DNA of 64,000 nt from Enterobacter sp. Cy-643 (GCF_011752815.1 NZ_VWWV01000001.1:1550001-1614000), one strand, 5' to 3'. Shown: positions 40,077-49,545, counted from the first letter of the stretch. Made by a program: numbers and translations. Notes: generated by a model from the letters alone, not told the origin.

Positions 40077-40856
40077 CTAGTTTTCAACCGCGCGGATAGC
40101 CGCGTCGAGATTTTCGGGGTGCAGGTTGGCGTTAAGAAATGCACTGTCTGCCGGAAGATCGATCATCAGCTTGTGGATCTCACCGAAGGTCAGCTCGCCT
40201 TGCTCCAGCTGATAATCGAGCAGATGCCCGCCGCCCTGGCGGTCATCAGTAATAAAGTGTTCGTGATAGCCCGCCACGTTGATGCCCTGCATATGCTGTG
40301 GGGTGCGGAACCCAACCAGCACGCCTTTACGGCCGTTAAAGCGGAACACCGGCTGGTCGTCCAGCACGTCTGTCATCGCGCGATATGGCGGCTTCTGGCG
40401 CGGTACCGTGCGGGTATGTGCGTGGTGGAAATGACCGTCGATGCGCAGGGCACAAAACAGGTTATCGGAGGGAATTTTTGCGTCGATAATCTCGTGCAGT
40501 TTTTGGCGGCTGGTCAGGCTATTGATGCGCAAGCGGTACTGAGGTTTAAACCAGGTCATCACCGCAAACGGGGTTTTCTGCTGCGGGCTGGCTGCTCTCG
40601 CGCTGCCGTCCGCCCGTAATTGATACACGTTACTGTTAAAGGCAATCATCTCGCCGTCCAGCTCGTTAAAGGTCCCCAGGCCAAAGTCACCGTGCTTAAG
40701 CAGGTCGGCCATGGTGGTTTCCCCTTCATAGACGCCGCTCAGCAATGCGCTCATCAATGAAGTCTGATATATCATGTTTTCTTTATTGGCTGAGGCAAAG
40801 GTCTCGACCATCTCTAAAAGACTTTCTTCGCAGGAACATAGAGTTAGATCGCTCAT
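40077..40856 (-). CDS. budA: BudA, alpha-acetolactate decarboxylase
   Basis: A 259-residue zinc enzyme converting 2-acetolactate to acetoin. The zinc histidines are in GHFHHAHTRTVPRQ and GYHEHFITDD. The fold core SLMSALLSGVYEGETTMADLLKHGDFGLGTFNELDGEM is nearly the same as Klebsiella BudA, also 259 residues. Two ATGs compete; the one at 40856 is at proper distance from GAGGG, while the one at 40865 is too close. First gene of the operon, divergent from budR. Confidence 0.95.
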   Translation of the reverse strand: MSDLTLCSCEESLLEMVETFASANKENMIYQTSLMSALLSGVYEGETTMADLLKHGDFGLGTFNELDGEMIAFNSNVYQLRADGSARAASPQQKTPFAVMTWFKPQYRLRINSLTSRQKLHEIIDAKIPSDNLFCALRIDGHFHHAHTRTVPRQKPPYRAMTDVLDDQPVFRFNGRKGVLVGFRTPQHMQGINVAGYHEHFITDDRQGGGHLLDYQLEQGELTFGEIHKLMIDLPADSAFLNANLHPENLDAAIRAVEN

Positions 40857-40906
40857 GGCTTTCATTCCCTCTGGCTAAAGGTTAAGAAACTTTAATTAAA
40901 TGTTGA

Positions 40907-40922
40907 CGTGATCCAGCTCACA
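40907..40922. promoter_or_regulatory. Predicted CRP site between budA and budR
   Basis: CGTGA and TCACA separated by 6 nt (TCCAGC) differ from the CRP consensus TGTGA-N6-TCACA by one base. The site is central in the 107 bp between the two divergent start codons, so it could act on either promoter. BudR with acetate and low oxygen control the homologous operon; catabolite input is inferred from this site. Confidence 0.6.
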
Positions 40923-40963
40923 GTTCCAATATAAAAGCCCTTCTGGTTTGAGACGTTTTTGAT

Positions 40964-41842
40964 ATGGAACTTCGCTATCTCCGCTATTTTGTCGCCGTCG
41001 CCCAGACGCACAACTTCACCCGCGCAGCCGAACTGCTGGGTATTTCACAACCTCCCCTTAGCCAACAAATTCAGCGGCTGGAACGTGAAGTGGGTACGCC
41101 CCTGCTGCACCGCTTGACCAGAGGCGTGGAGCTGACGGATGCGGGAGAAGCGTTTTATCAGGATGCCTGCCAGATTCTGGCCCACAGCGATGCGGCGCTG
41201 GAGAAAGCCCGCGGCATTGCCCGGGGTATTAACGGCAAGCTGTCGCTCGGAATAACCAGTTCAAATGCGTTTAATCCAAAGATTTTTTCTCTGCTGCGTC
41301 AGTTTCAGGCGCACTATCCGGCCATCGAACTACGTCAGCGGGAAACCAATATGGCGGGTCTGATGCAGGAGTTGGATGATGGCTTGCTGGACGTGGCGTT
41401 TGTGCGCCTGCCCTGCGAAAGCAGCAAGCGGTTTAGCCTTAAGCTGATTGACGAAGAGCCAATGATGATTGCCCTGCACAAGGATCATCCTCTTTCAGGG
41501 GAGAAAGAACTGGCGCTCCAGGCGCTGGCCGATGTCCCGCCGGTGCTTTTCCCGGAAGAAGTGGCTCCCGGATTGTATGAACTGATGTATAACGCCTGCC
41601 TGCGGGCGGGTATCGATCTGAAAAGCGCTCGCCAGGCATCCCAAATCTCATCCTCGTTAAGCATGGTCTCGGCAGGCTTCGGCTTCGCCCTGGTTCCCCA
41701 ATCGATGACCTGCATCGCCTGCCCGAACGTCACCTTCCACGCAATTCGCGGTGATCAGGTGAAAACGGACATTGCGCTGGCCTGGCGACAGTTTGAACGT
41801 TCCCCGTCGGTGAAACGCTTTATTCAGCTGTTCGCCCACTAG
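40964..41842 (+). CDS. budR: BudR, LysR-family activator of the bud operon
   Basis: A 292-residue LysR regulator with the usual winged helix (ELRYLRYFVAVAQTHNFTRAAELLGISQPPLSQQIQRLE) and effector domain. The divergent position beside budA, as in Klebsiella and Enterobacter, identifies it as the activator responding to acetate, low pH and oxygen limitation. It also resembles the AlsR-type acetoin regulators. The start ATG at 40964 lacks a strong ribosome-binding site (GACGTTTTTGATATGG). Confidence 0.88.
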   Translation: MELRYLRYFVAVAQTHNFTRAAELLGISQPPLSQQIQRLEREVGTPLLHRLTRGVELTDAGEAFYQDACQILAHSDAALEKARGIARGINGKLSLGITSSNAFNPKIFSLLRQFQAHYPAIELRQRETNMAGLMQELDDGLLDVAFVRLPCESSKRFSLKLIDEEPMMIALHKDHPLSGEKELALQALADVPPVLFPEEVAPGLYELMYNACLRAGIDLKSARQASQISSSLSMVSAGFGFALVPQSMTCIACPNVTFHAIRGDQVKTDIALAWRQFERSPSVKRFIQLFAH

Positions 41843-41923
41843 CCTGGCCGCAATGACATCGCTCCCTGAGTGACCTGATGCTACAATAGTCACCATTCAC
41901 AAATCCGAACACAGGGAGAAAGT

Positions 41924-42541
41924 ATGTCTGAAACTCACGTCCAGGGCGGGGAAACCAGAGGGCCTGCGGAACACAGCGTCAGGGAACAGATTATCGAGGC
42001 GGCGACCGAATTCTTCGGCCACTACGGATTTGAAAAAACAACGGTTTCCGACCTGGCCAAAGCCATCGGCTATTCCAAGGCTTATATCTACAAGTTTTTT
42101 AAATCCAAGCAGGAAATTGGCGAAGTTATCTGCGACAACCGCCTGACAAAAATGATGGAAATCGTCAGCCAGGCGGTGGATGACACCCCCGGTGCATCGG
42201 CTAAGCTACGGGCGATGTTCTGCGCCTTAATCGCCGCGGGCAGCGATCTGTTCTTCTATGACCGGAAACTGCACGACATCGCCATTGTCTCGTGCCTGGA
42301 AAACTGGCCTTCGGCCGAACGCTACAAGCTACAGCTGCGGGAAGTGCTAACCACCATTATTCATGCAGGCCGTCAGTCCGGCGAATTTGAGCGCCGCAGC
42401 CCGATGGATGATACCGTTAACGCCGTTTTTCTCGTCATGCTGCCGTATATCAGCCCGATACAGCTGCAATACAACCTCGAGCTGGCTAAACAGGCTGAAC
42501 TGCTTTTGCCCGCGCTTATCATCAAAAGTTTGATGCCCTGA
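41924..42541 (+). CDS. TetR-family repressor of the RND efflux pair
   Basis: A 205-residue TetR regulator: helix-turn-helix (AATEFFGHYGFEKTTVSDLAKAIGYSKAYIYKFFKSKQEIGE), then a C-terminal ligand domain of the TetR_C_7/HapR-like helical type. It is co-directional with the RND genes, and a palindrome between them (42551-42574) is a plausible operator. GGGAGAAAGT lies before the ATG. The ligand is unknown. Confidence 0.85.
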   Translation: MSETHVQGGETRGPAEHSVREQIIEAATEFFGHYGFEKTTVSDLAKAIGYSKAYIYKFFKSKQEIGEVICDNRLTKMMEIVSQAVDDTPGASAKLRAMFCALIAAGSDLFFYDRKLHDIAIVSCLENWPSAERYKLQLREVLTTIIHAGRQSGEFERRSPMDDTVNAVFLVMLPYISPIQLQYNLELAKQAELLLPALIIKSLMP

Positions 42542-42550
42542 TCGCACCTT

Positions 42551-42574
42551 GTGACCATTGACTAAATTGGTCAC
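42551..42574. promoter_or_regulatory. Predicted TetR operator before the RND genes
   Basis: GTGACCA and TGGTCAC form an inverted repeat around a 10 nt AT-rich centre, 10 bp after the tetR stop and 46 bp before the RND start. A half-site GTCACCATTCAC occurs upstream of tetR at about 41889-41900, suggesting autoregulation. Confidence 0.55.
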
Positions 42575-42619
42575 TTGAATAATTATCTGCGTTCCTGCTC
42601 CGCGTTTATAAGGGAACGT

Positions 42620-43732
42620 ATGTTTCGTCTTAAGCCTTTTCCGGCCGCCGTGGCGCTATTGTGCTCGGCGCTCACCGCCTGCGGTGACTCATCTCAGCCA
42701 GCGGATCCGCGCACTCAGCCGCCGCTGGTTCGCGTGGTCGCGGTTCAGTCCGCCAGCGACAACGCCCGCGCTTTTACCGGCATTGTCGCCTCCCGAATTC
42801 AAAGCGACCTCGGTTTTCGCGTGCCGGGCAAAATCCTTGAGCGCCTGGTGGACAAGGGCCAGACGGTGAAAAACGGCCAGCCTCTGCTCCGGCTGGATCC
42901 GCAGGACTTAAGCCTGCAGGCTAAAGCGCAGGATCAGGCCGTGACTGCCGCCAAAGCCCGCGCTAAACAGGCCGCCGCCGATGAAGCTCGCTACAGAAGC
43001 ATCGTCGGCAGTGGCGCAATTTCTGCCTCGCAGTACGATCAAATCAAAGCCCAGGCCGACAGCGCCAGAGCGGATCTGCAGGCAGCGATTGCGCAGGCCA
43101 ACGTGGCTAAAAACGCCATGAATTATGCGGTGCTGACGGCAGATTCTGACGGCGTGATCGTGGACACATTGGCCGAGCCGGGCCAGGTTGTCGCCGCCGG
43201 GCAAGCAGTGATTCGCCTGGCCCGGGCGGGCCAGCGTGAAGCGGTCGTCGATTTGCCGGAAACGCTGCGCCCGGCGCTGGGCACCGTAGCTCAGGCTCAT
43301 CTTTACGGTTCAGATAGCGCTCCCGTGGCCGCTACCTTACGTCAGCTTTCCAACGCCGCCGACCCTCAAACCCGCACATTTGAAGCGAAGTTTGTGCTCG
43401 CTGGCGCACTTGCCCAGGCCCCGCTCGGCAGCACCGTCACGGTCGCCATCCCGGATGCGGGCTCCCCGTCGCAAAACGTGATTGTGCCTTTGGCCTCGCT
43501 CTATGACGCAGGGAAAGAGAAAGGCACCGGCATTTGGGTGGTAAGCGGTAAACCGGCCAAAGTTAGCTGGCACCCGGTGAGCATCCGCCGCATCACCGAT
43601 GAATCCGCCATTGTTGCAACCGATATTGACAGCCACGCCAGCATCGTCGCCCTCGGCGCACACCTGCTGCACGAAGGCGAAGAAGTCAGGCCGCTCGCAC
43701 AGAGCACCACCGATCTGGCGGGAGCACCCTAA
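42620..43732 (+). CDS. RND efflux periplasmic adaptor lipoprotein (AcrA/MFP family)
   Basis: A 370-residue membrane fusion protein. The signal peptide ends at a lipobox (SALTAC), so it is a lipoprotein. The lipoyl/hairpin part (FRVPGKILERLVDKGQTVKNGQPLLRLDPQDL, then a coiled-coil of Ala/Gln-rich helices) and the beta-barrel domains (DSDGVIVDTLAEPGQVVAAGQAVIRLA) are typical. AAGGGA lies before the ATG at 42620. The stop overlaps the pump start by 1 bp (TAATG), so the two are coupled. No outer-membrane channel gene is present; TolC is the expected partner. Confidence 0.9.
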   Translation: MFRLKPFPAAVALLCSALTACGDSSQPADPRTQPPLVRVVAVQSASDNARAFTGIVASRIQSDLGFRVPGKILERLVDKGQTVKNGQPLLRLDPQDLSLQAKAQDQAVTAAKARAKQAAADEARYRSIVGSGAISASQYDQIKAQADSARADLQAAIAQANVAKNAMNYAVLTADSDGVIVDTLAEPGQVVAAGQAVIRLARAGQREAVVDLPETLRPALGTVAQAHLYGSDSAPVAATLRQLSNAADPQTRTFEAKFVLAGALAQAPLGSTVTVAIPDAGSPSQNVIVPLASLYDAGKEKGTGIWVVSGKPAKVSWHPVSIRRITDESAIVATDIDSHASIVALGAHLLHEGEEVRPLAQSTTDLAGAP

Positions 43733-46700
43733 TGAGCGATTCTCGCTTTAACCTTTCGGCCCTCGCGGTGCGTGAAAAATCAGTCACGCTGTTCCTGATC
43801 CTGCTCATCACGCTGGCCGGGATCATCGCGTTCTTTAAACTGGGCCGAGCCGAGGACCCGCCTTTTACGGTGAAACAGCTGACCGTGATCACCGCCTGGC
43901 CGGGAGCAACCGCGCAGCAAATGCAGGATCTGGTGGCCGAGCCACTTGAAAAAAGAATGCAGGAGCTGGACGACTACGACCGCACGGAAACCTATACCCG
44001 CCCGGGCCTTGCCTACAGCGTGGTCTCTCTAAAAGACAGTACGCTGCCCGCCAACGTACCGGAGGCGTTTTACCAGGCGCGGAAAAAAATCAGCGATGAG
44101 GCCAAAAATCTGCCTGATGGCGTGATTGGCCCGCTGGTGAATGACGAATTTTCGGACGTGACCTTCGCGCTCTTTGCCCTGAAAGCAAAAGGCGAGCCGC
44201 AGCGTCTGCTGGTGCGTGACGCCGAGAACCTGCGCCAGCAATTGCTGCACGTCCCCGGCGTGAAAAAAGTAAATATTATCGGTGAACAGGCTGAACGCAT
44301 TTTTGTTTCGTTCTCTCATGACAGGCTTGCCACGCTTGGTGTTTCGCCGCTGGACATCTTTCAGGCGCTGAGCAACCAGAACCTGCTCACCCCTGCAGGC
44401 TCAATCGAAACCGCTGGCCCGCAGGTGTTTATCCGCGTGGATGGCGCGCTGGATCAGCTCTCAAAAATCCGCGATACCCCCATCGTGGCTCAGGGGAAAA
44501 CGCTGAAACTCTCCGATGTCGCCGACGTCGAGCGCGGGTATGAAGATCCGGCCACGTTCCTCGTCAGAAACAACGGCGAGCCGGCCCTGCTGCTCGGCGT
44601 GGTCATGCGTGACGGCTGGAACGGGCTTGATCTGGGCAAAGCCCTGGATCAGGAAACCCGTAAAATCAACGACACGATGCCGCTCGGCATGAGCTTCAGT
44701 AAAGTCAGCGATCAGTCAGTGAACATCAGCTCCGCCGTGGATGAGTTTATGGTGAAGTTTTTTGTCGCCCTGCTGGTGGTAATGGTGGTCTGCTTTATCA
44801 GCATGGGCTGGCGAGTAGGCATCGTGGTTGCCGCCGCCGTGCCGCTGACGCTGGCGGTGGTGTTTATCGTCATGGCCGCCACCGATAAAAACTTCGACAG
44901 GATAACCTTAGGCTCGCTTATTCTGGCGCTGGGCCTGCTGGTGGACGACGCTATCATCGCCATTGAAATGATGGTGGTGAAAATGGAGGAAGGCTATAGC
45001 CGCGTGAAGGCCTCTGCCTATGCCTGGAGCCACACCGCCGCGCCCATGCTGGCGGGCACGCTGGTAACCGCCATCGGCTTTATGCCGAACGGCTTCGCCC
45101 ACTCTACCGCCGGGGAGTACACCAGCAACATGTTCTGGATTGTGGGCATCGCGCTGATAGCATCCTGGCTGGTGGCCGTAGTGTTCACGCCCTACCTCGG
45201 CGTCAAATTGCTCCCGGATATGCACAAAGCCGCGCTGGCAGAACACGCGCTGTACACCAGCAAAAACTACAATCGCTTTCGCGCGTTACTCAAAAAAGTC
45301 ATCGCCCGCAAGTGGCTGACCGCCGGTTCGGTCATCGGCCTGTTTGTACTGGCGATAGCCGGAATGGCCGTGGTAAAGAAACAATTCTTCCCGATCTCAG
45401 ACCGCCCGGAAGTGCTGGTGGAAGTTCAGCTGCCTTACGGGACGTCTATCGAGCAAACGACGAAGACTACCGAACGCATTGAGAAATGGCTGAGCGCGCA
45501 GAAAGAGTCAAAAATCGTCACCTCCTACATTGGCCAGGGCGCGCCGCGTTTCTACCTGGCCATGGCGCCCGAGCTGCCCGATCCTTCGTTTGCAAAAATC
45601 GTGATCCTCACGCCCGATCCCGATGCGCGAGAAGCGTTGAAAATGCGGCTGCGGCAGGCCATCAGCAACGGCCTGGCACCGGAGGCGCAGGTGCGCGTCA
45701 CCCAACTGGTCTTCGGGCCTTATACGCCCTACCCGGTGGCATTTCGCGTGATGGGGCCAGATCCGGACGTGCTCAGAACGATTTCTTCACGGGTTGAAAA
45801 AGTGATGAATCAAAGCGGTCTGATGCGCACCGTGAACATCGACTGGGGCTCTCGGGTGCCTACGCTACATTTTACCCTGAACCAGGACCGGCTTTACGCC
45901 GTGGGCTTAACCACCGCTTCCGTCTCGCAGCAATTACAGTTCCTGCTTTCCGGCGCGCCGTTGACCGAAGTGCGGGAAGATATTCGCTCTGTGCAGGTCA
46001 CGGGCCGGGCGCGCGGCAGCGTCAGGGACGATCCGGCGCAGCTCGCCGCCTTAACGCTCATCGGCGCAAACGGGCAAAAAGTGCCGCTCTCGCAAATCGG
46101 TAAAGTTGAGGTTGTGATGGAAGATCCGGTGCTCCGGCGTCGCGACAGGACGCCAACCATTACCGTGCGCGGCGATGTGGCCGATGGCCTCCAGCCGCCG
46201 GATGTGTCGACGGCTATCATGAAACAAATTCAACCGATTGTGGCTGAACTCCCGGCGGGATACCGCCTTGAAGAAGCGGGCGCCATTGAGGAGTCCGGCA
46301 AGGCCACGACGGCAATGGCTCCGCTGTTCCCGATCATGATAGCCCTGACGCTGCTGGTGATTATTCTTCAGGTTCGGTCGATCTCAGCCATGCTGATGGT
46401 GTTTGCCACCAGCCCGCTGGGGCTTATCGGCGTGGTGCCGACGCTGCTGATTTTCAATCAGCCGTTCGGCATCAACGCCCTGGTGGGGCTGATTGCGCTT
46501 TCAGGCATTTTGATGCGCAACACGCTGATCCTCATCGGCCAGATTAAGCATAACGAGCAGGCGGGGCTGACGTCTTTTGATGCCGTGGTTGAAGCCACTA
46601 TCCAGCGTTCCCGCCCGGTGCTGCTCACCGCCCTGGCGGCGATTCTGGCGTTTATTCCCCTGACCCATTCCGTATTCTGGGGGGCGCTGGCTTACACACT

Positions 46701-46800
46701 TATCGGCGGGACGTTTGGCGGCACCTTTATGACGCTGTTGTTCCTGCCCGCCATGTATGCGATTTGGTTTAAAATTCGCCCGCCAAAGGTTGATAACTGA
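43732..46800 (+). CDS. RND efflux pump inner-membrane transporter (AcrB family)
   Basis: A 1022-residue proton-driven exporter with 12 membrane segments and two large periplasmic loops. Proton-relay aspartates are in the fourth membrane segment (LGLLVDDAIIAIEMM). Family blocks include WPGATAQQMQDLVAEPLEKRMQELD, RPVLLTALAAILAFIPL and FGGTFMTLLFLPAMYA. The overall length fits AcrB-type pumps, although the sequence is closer to the divergent VexF/MexK-like RND group than to AcrB itself, a judgement from general pattern. It may export drugs, detergents or metabolites; the specificity is open. A terminator follows. Confidence 0.88.
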   Translation: MSDSRFNLSALAVREKSVTLFLILLITLAGIIAFFKLGRAEDPPFTVKQLTVITAWPGATAQQMQDLVAEPLEKRMQELDDYDRTETYTRPGLAYSVVSLKDSTLPANVPEAFYQARKKISDEAKNLPDGVIGPLVNDEFSDVTFALFALKAKGEPQRLLVRDAENLRQQLLHVPGVKKVNIIGEQAERIFVSFSHDRLATLGVSPLDIFQALSNQNLLTPAGSIETAGPQVFIRVDGALDQLSKIRDTPIVAQGKTLKLSDVADVERGYEDPATFLVRNNGEPALLLGVVMRDGWNGLDLGKALDQETRKINDTMPLGMSFSKVSDQSVNISSAVDEFMVKFFVALLVVMVVCFISMGWRVGIVVAAAVPLTLAVVFIVMAATDKNFDRITLGSLILALGLLVDDAIIAIEMMVVKMEEGYSRVKASAYAWSHTAAPMLAGTLVTAIGFMPNGFAHSTAGEYTSNMFWIVGIALIASWLVAVVFTPYLGVKLLPDMHKAALAEHALYTSKNYNRFRALLKKVIARKWLTAGSVIGLFVLAIAGMAVVKKQFFPISDRPEVLVEVQLPYGTSIEQTTKTTERIEKWLSAQKESKIVTSYIGQGAPRFYLAMAPELPDPSFAKIVILTPDPDAREALKMRLRQAISNGLAPEAQVRVTQLVFGPYTPYPVAFRVMGPDPDVLRTISSRVEKVMNQSGLMRTVNIDWGSRVPTLHFTLNQDRLYAVGLTTASVSQQLQFLLSGAPLTEVREDIRSVQVTGRARGSVRDDPAQLAALTLIGANGQKVPLSQIGKVEVVMEDPVLRRRDRTPTITVRGDVADGLQPPDVSTAIMKQIQPIVAELPAGYRLEEAGAIEESGKATTAMAPLFPIMIALTLLVIILQVRSISAMLMVFATSPLGLIGVVPTLLIFNQPFGINALVGLIALSGILMRNTLILIGQIKHNEQAGLTSFDAVVEATIQRSRPVLLTALAAILAFIPLTHSVFWGALAYTLIGGTFGGTFMTLLFLPAMYAIWFKIRPPKVDN

Positions 46801-46811
46801 CCGATTCATCA

Positions 46812-46842
46812 GGCCCGGAGGACTCCTCTCCGGGCCATATTC
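46812..46842 (+). terminator. Terminator after the RND operon
   Basis: GGCCCGGAG and CTCCGGGCC form a perfect 9 bp stem with a 7 nt loop, 12 nt past the pump stop, followed by ATATTCC. The 200 bp beyond it, up to mesX, are AT-rich and contain dyads (GAAC/GTTC near 46850-46866; GCAT/ATGC near 46909-46919) but no MetJ box I can recognise. Confidence 0.6.
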
Positions 46843-47043
46843 CAAATCATGAACACCGCTCATGTTCTAATGAAATTAAATCACTTTTACTAAAACTGTG
46901 ACTCAGGCATAAAAGATGCAATATTGTTAACGACATGCAATGTGAAGATTACTGACAGGTAAAACCACAGCTAACTAAAGGTTATCTGTGAGAAATCAAG
47001 CAGTAGATACAGGCAAAAAACAGAACTAAGGTGCCGGATTACC

Positions 47044-48021
47044 ATGACTAAAGCGTTTACTTTTACTCTTAAGAGCATTGTTTTTGATGAGAATTACAAC
47101 CCGTCAGGGAATACGCGCATCACAACCAATTTTGCCAACCTGGCCCGCGGCGAGAAGCGTCAGGAGAACCTGCGTAACGCGTTGATCATGATTGATAACC
47201 GCTTCAACTCCCTGGCGAACTGGGACAACCCCACTTCCGACCGCTACGGCGTTGAACTTGAAATTATTTCCGTTGAGCTGGATGTCGAAGGCAACGGCAA
47301 GACCTTCCCGGCGATTGAGATTTTAAAAACTCACGTGCTGGATAAGAAAACCGGCCAGCGCATCGAAGGCATTGTCGGGAACAACTTCTCTTCCTACGTT
47401 CGCGACTATGATTTCAGCGTCCTGCTGCCAGCGTACAACCAGGATCGCGCAGAATTCACCATCCCGGAAGATTACGGCGTGCTGCACGGGAACTTGTTCA
47501 GACACTTCGTTGGCTCAGACACCTACAAAGAAAATTTCAATAAAGCGCCGGTGATTTGCCTGAGCGTTTCCAGCAAAAACGTTTACCGCCAGACCGGGAA
47601 CCGCCACCCGGTGCTGGGCATTGAATATGAACAGGATTCATCTTCCCTGACCGATCTCTACTTCAACAAAATGGGGCTGAAGGCTCGTTATTTCATGCCG
47701 CCCAACAGCGTGGCGCCGTTTGCCTTCTACCACACGGGCGACCTGGTGAATGACTACTCGAACCTCGAGCTTATCAGCACCATCAGCACCATGGAGACGT
47801 TCCAGAAGATCTACCGCCCTGAGATTTACAACGCGAATTCTCCGGCCGGGCTGTGCTTCCAGCCAAGCCTGAACCACCAGGATCATTCATTTACTCAAAT
47901 TGTTTACGATCGTGAAGAACGCAGCCGGTTGGCCATCGAACAAGGGAAGTTTACTGAAGAGCACTTCATCAAACCGTACCAAACAATTTTAGAGCAGTGG
48001 TCTGCTAACTACCCTCTTTGA
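47044..48021 (+). CDS. mesX: MesX, DUF1852 protein required for MesD methionine synthase
   Basis: A 325-residue protein of the DUF1852 family. In published fitness studies (Price and colleagues) MesX is needed with the core methionine synthase MesD, which makes methionine without folate and in an oxygen-dependent way; its exact chemistry is not known. Conserved-looking blocks are ITTNFANLARGEKRQENLRNAL, RYGVELEIISVELD and FAFYHTGDLVNDY. The mesX-mesD pair is 25 bp apart, the usual order. It starts at the ATG at 47044; the upstream region carries no clear methionine-regulator site. Confidence 0.85.
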   Translation: MTKAFTFTLKSIVFDENYNPSGNTRITTNFANLARGEKRQENLRNALIMIDNRFNSLANWDNPTSDRYGVELEIISVELDVEGNGKTFPAIEILKTHVLDKKTGQRIEGIVGNNFSSYVRDYDFSVLLPAYNQDRAEFTIPEDYGVLHGNLFRHFVGSDTYKENFNKAPVICLSVSSKNVYRQTGNRHPVLGIEYEQDSSSLTDLYFNKMGLKARYFMPPNSVAPFAFYHTGDLVNDYSNLELISTISTMETFQKIYRPEIYNANSPAGLCFQPSLNHQDHSFTQIVYDREERSRLAIEQGKFTEEHFIKPYQTILEQWSANYPL

Positions 48022-48046
48022 GACACCAAATACAAGGTTATTCGAC

Positions 48047-49078
48047 ATGAAAAGATTATTGCCTACGTCCACTGCCGGCAGCCTGCCAAAACCGTCCTGG
48101 CTGGCTCAGCCTGAAACGCTGTGGTCGCCGTGGAAGCTGCAGGATCAGGAACTTATTGAGGGTAAACAGGACGCCCTGCGCCTGGCGCTGCACGAACAAC
48201 AGCTGGCCGATATCGACATCGTCAGCGACGGCGAGCAGACTCGCCAGCACTTCGTGACCACTTTTATCGAACACCTGGACGGCGTGGATTTCGAGAAACG
48301 CGAAACCGTGCGCATTCGTAACCGCTACGATGCCAGCGTCCCGACCGTGGTCGGCGCCGTGGCTCGTCAAAAACCGGTGTTTGTGGAAGATGCGAAGTTC
48401 CTACGCAAACAGACCGATCGGCCAATCAAATGGGCGCTGCCTGGCCCGATGACCATGATCGACACGCTGTATGACAACCACTACAAAAGCCGCGAAAAAC
48501 TGGCCTGGGAATTCGCCAAGATCCTGAACCAGGAAGCGAAAGAGCTGGAAGCCGCCGGCGTGGACATCATTCAGTTCGATGAGCCAGCCTTCAACGTCTT
48601 CTTCGACGAAGTGAACGAATGGGGCATCGCCACGCTGGAGCGCGCCATCGAAGGGCTGAAGTGCGAAACCGCGGTGCACATCTGCTACGGTTACGGCATC
48701 AAAGCCAACACCGACTGGAAAAAAACGCTGGGTTCCGAGTGGCGCCAGTACGAAGAGGCGTTTCCAAAGCTGCAAACCTCAAACATCGACATCATTTCGC
48801 TGGAGTGCCACAACTCCCACGTGCCGATGGATCTGCTCGAGCTGATTCGCGGCAAGAAAGTGATGGTGGGCGCCATCGACGTGGCCAACCACGCCATTGA
48901 AACCCCGGAAGAAGTGGCCAACACCCTGCGCAAAGCGCTGCAGTTCGTTGATGCCGAAAATCTCTACCCTTCTACCAACTGCGGTATGGCTCCGCTGCCG
49001 CGCCATGTGGCCAGAGGCAAACTGCACGCCCTGAGTGCCGGGGCAGAGATCGTGCGCAGAGAGATTCTGGGTAAATAA
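48047..49078 (+). CDS. mesD: MesD, core (C-terminal-only) methionine synthase
   Basis: A 343-residue single-domain homologue of the catalytic half of MetE. It keeps the zinc and homocysteine site (AVHICYGYG and STNCGMAPLP supply His-x-Cys and Cys ligands; SLECHNSHVP supplies Glu). It lacks the N-terminal folate-binding half, so methyltetrahydrofolate polyglutamate cannot be the donor in the normal way. With mesX it belongs to the MesD family of folate-independent methionine synthases. It ends just before a strong terminator. Whether the strain also has MetE and MetH, which most enterobacteria do, cannot be seen here. Confidence 0.88.
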   Translation: MKRLLPTSTAGSLPKPSWLAQPETLWSPWKLQDQELIEGKQDALRLALHEQQLADIDIVSDGEQTRQHFVTTFIEHLDGVDFEKRETVRIRNRYDASVPTVVGAVARQKPVFVEDAKFLRKQTDRPIKWALPGPMTMIDTLYDNHYKSREKLAWEFAKILNQEAKELEAAGVDIIQFDEPAFNVFFDEVNEWGIATLERAIEGLKCETAVHICYGYGIKANTDWKKTLGSEWRQYEEAFPKLQTSNIDIISLECHNSHVPMDLLELIRGKKVMVGAIDVANHAIETPEEVANTLRKALQFVDAENLYPSTNCGMAPLPRHVARGKLHALSAGAEIVRREILGK

Positions 49079-49098
49079 CCTAAAGTCTTTGCAACCCG

Positions 49099-49128
49099 CC
49101 TGGCGATTGAGAGATCGCCAGGTTTTTT
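49099..49128 (+). terminator. Intrinsic terminator after mesD
   Basis: CCTGGCGAT and ATCGCCAGG form a perfect 9 bp stem around TGAGAG, followed by six T residues. A degraded copy of its right half (ATTGAGAGATCGCCAG then TTTTTT) is found again at 51011-51032. Confidence 0.92.
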
Positions 49129-49251
49129 ATTCCGTACGATAGCGTCTACTCTCATAGCTTAAAACGAGCAACCTGCCGGGCTTTGCATTCGTACGTCTGT
49201 CCATTTATAAATGACTCACAAACCCGCGGTTTCTTACATCAGGATCTTATG

Positions 49252-49545
49252 ATGAGCATCATTTACGTTGTTGTTCTCACTTATATAAAACCGTTAGAAG
49301 AAGTTGACGCTCAAATTCCTGCTCATGTTGAGTGGCTGAAGAAAGGTTACGCAGAGGGAGTATTTCTTGCGTCAGGCAGGCGAATTCCCCGTAATGGCGG
49401 CGTGATTCTTGCAAAATGTGACAGCATTGAGTCTCTGGAAGCCCGCCTTAGCCAGGATCCATTCCAGAAACTCAACATTGCTACAGCTGAAATTCTGCCC
49501 TTTGAAGCCACAATGAAAACGCAGTTACTGGACGTTGTTTTTTAA
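49252..49545 (+). CDS. YciI-family small protein
   Basis: A 97-residue protein with the ferredoxin-like YciI/YCII fold: an N-terminal strand (MSIIYVVVLTYIKPLEEVDAQ), a conserved histidine (PAHVEWLKKGY) and ASGRRIPRNGGVILA. Function in this family is poorly defined; some members act on small organic acids or detoxify compounds. AGGA is 7 nt before the ATG at 49252 (a second ATG lies 3 nt earlier). It stands alone between the mesD terminator and the accessory patch. Confidence 0.8.
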   Translation: MSIIYVVVLTYIKPLEEVDAQIPAHVEWLKKGYAEGVFLASGRRIPRNGGVILAKCDSIESLEARLSQDPFQKLNIATAEILPFEATMKTQLLDVVF

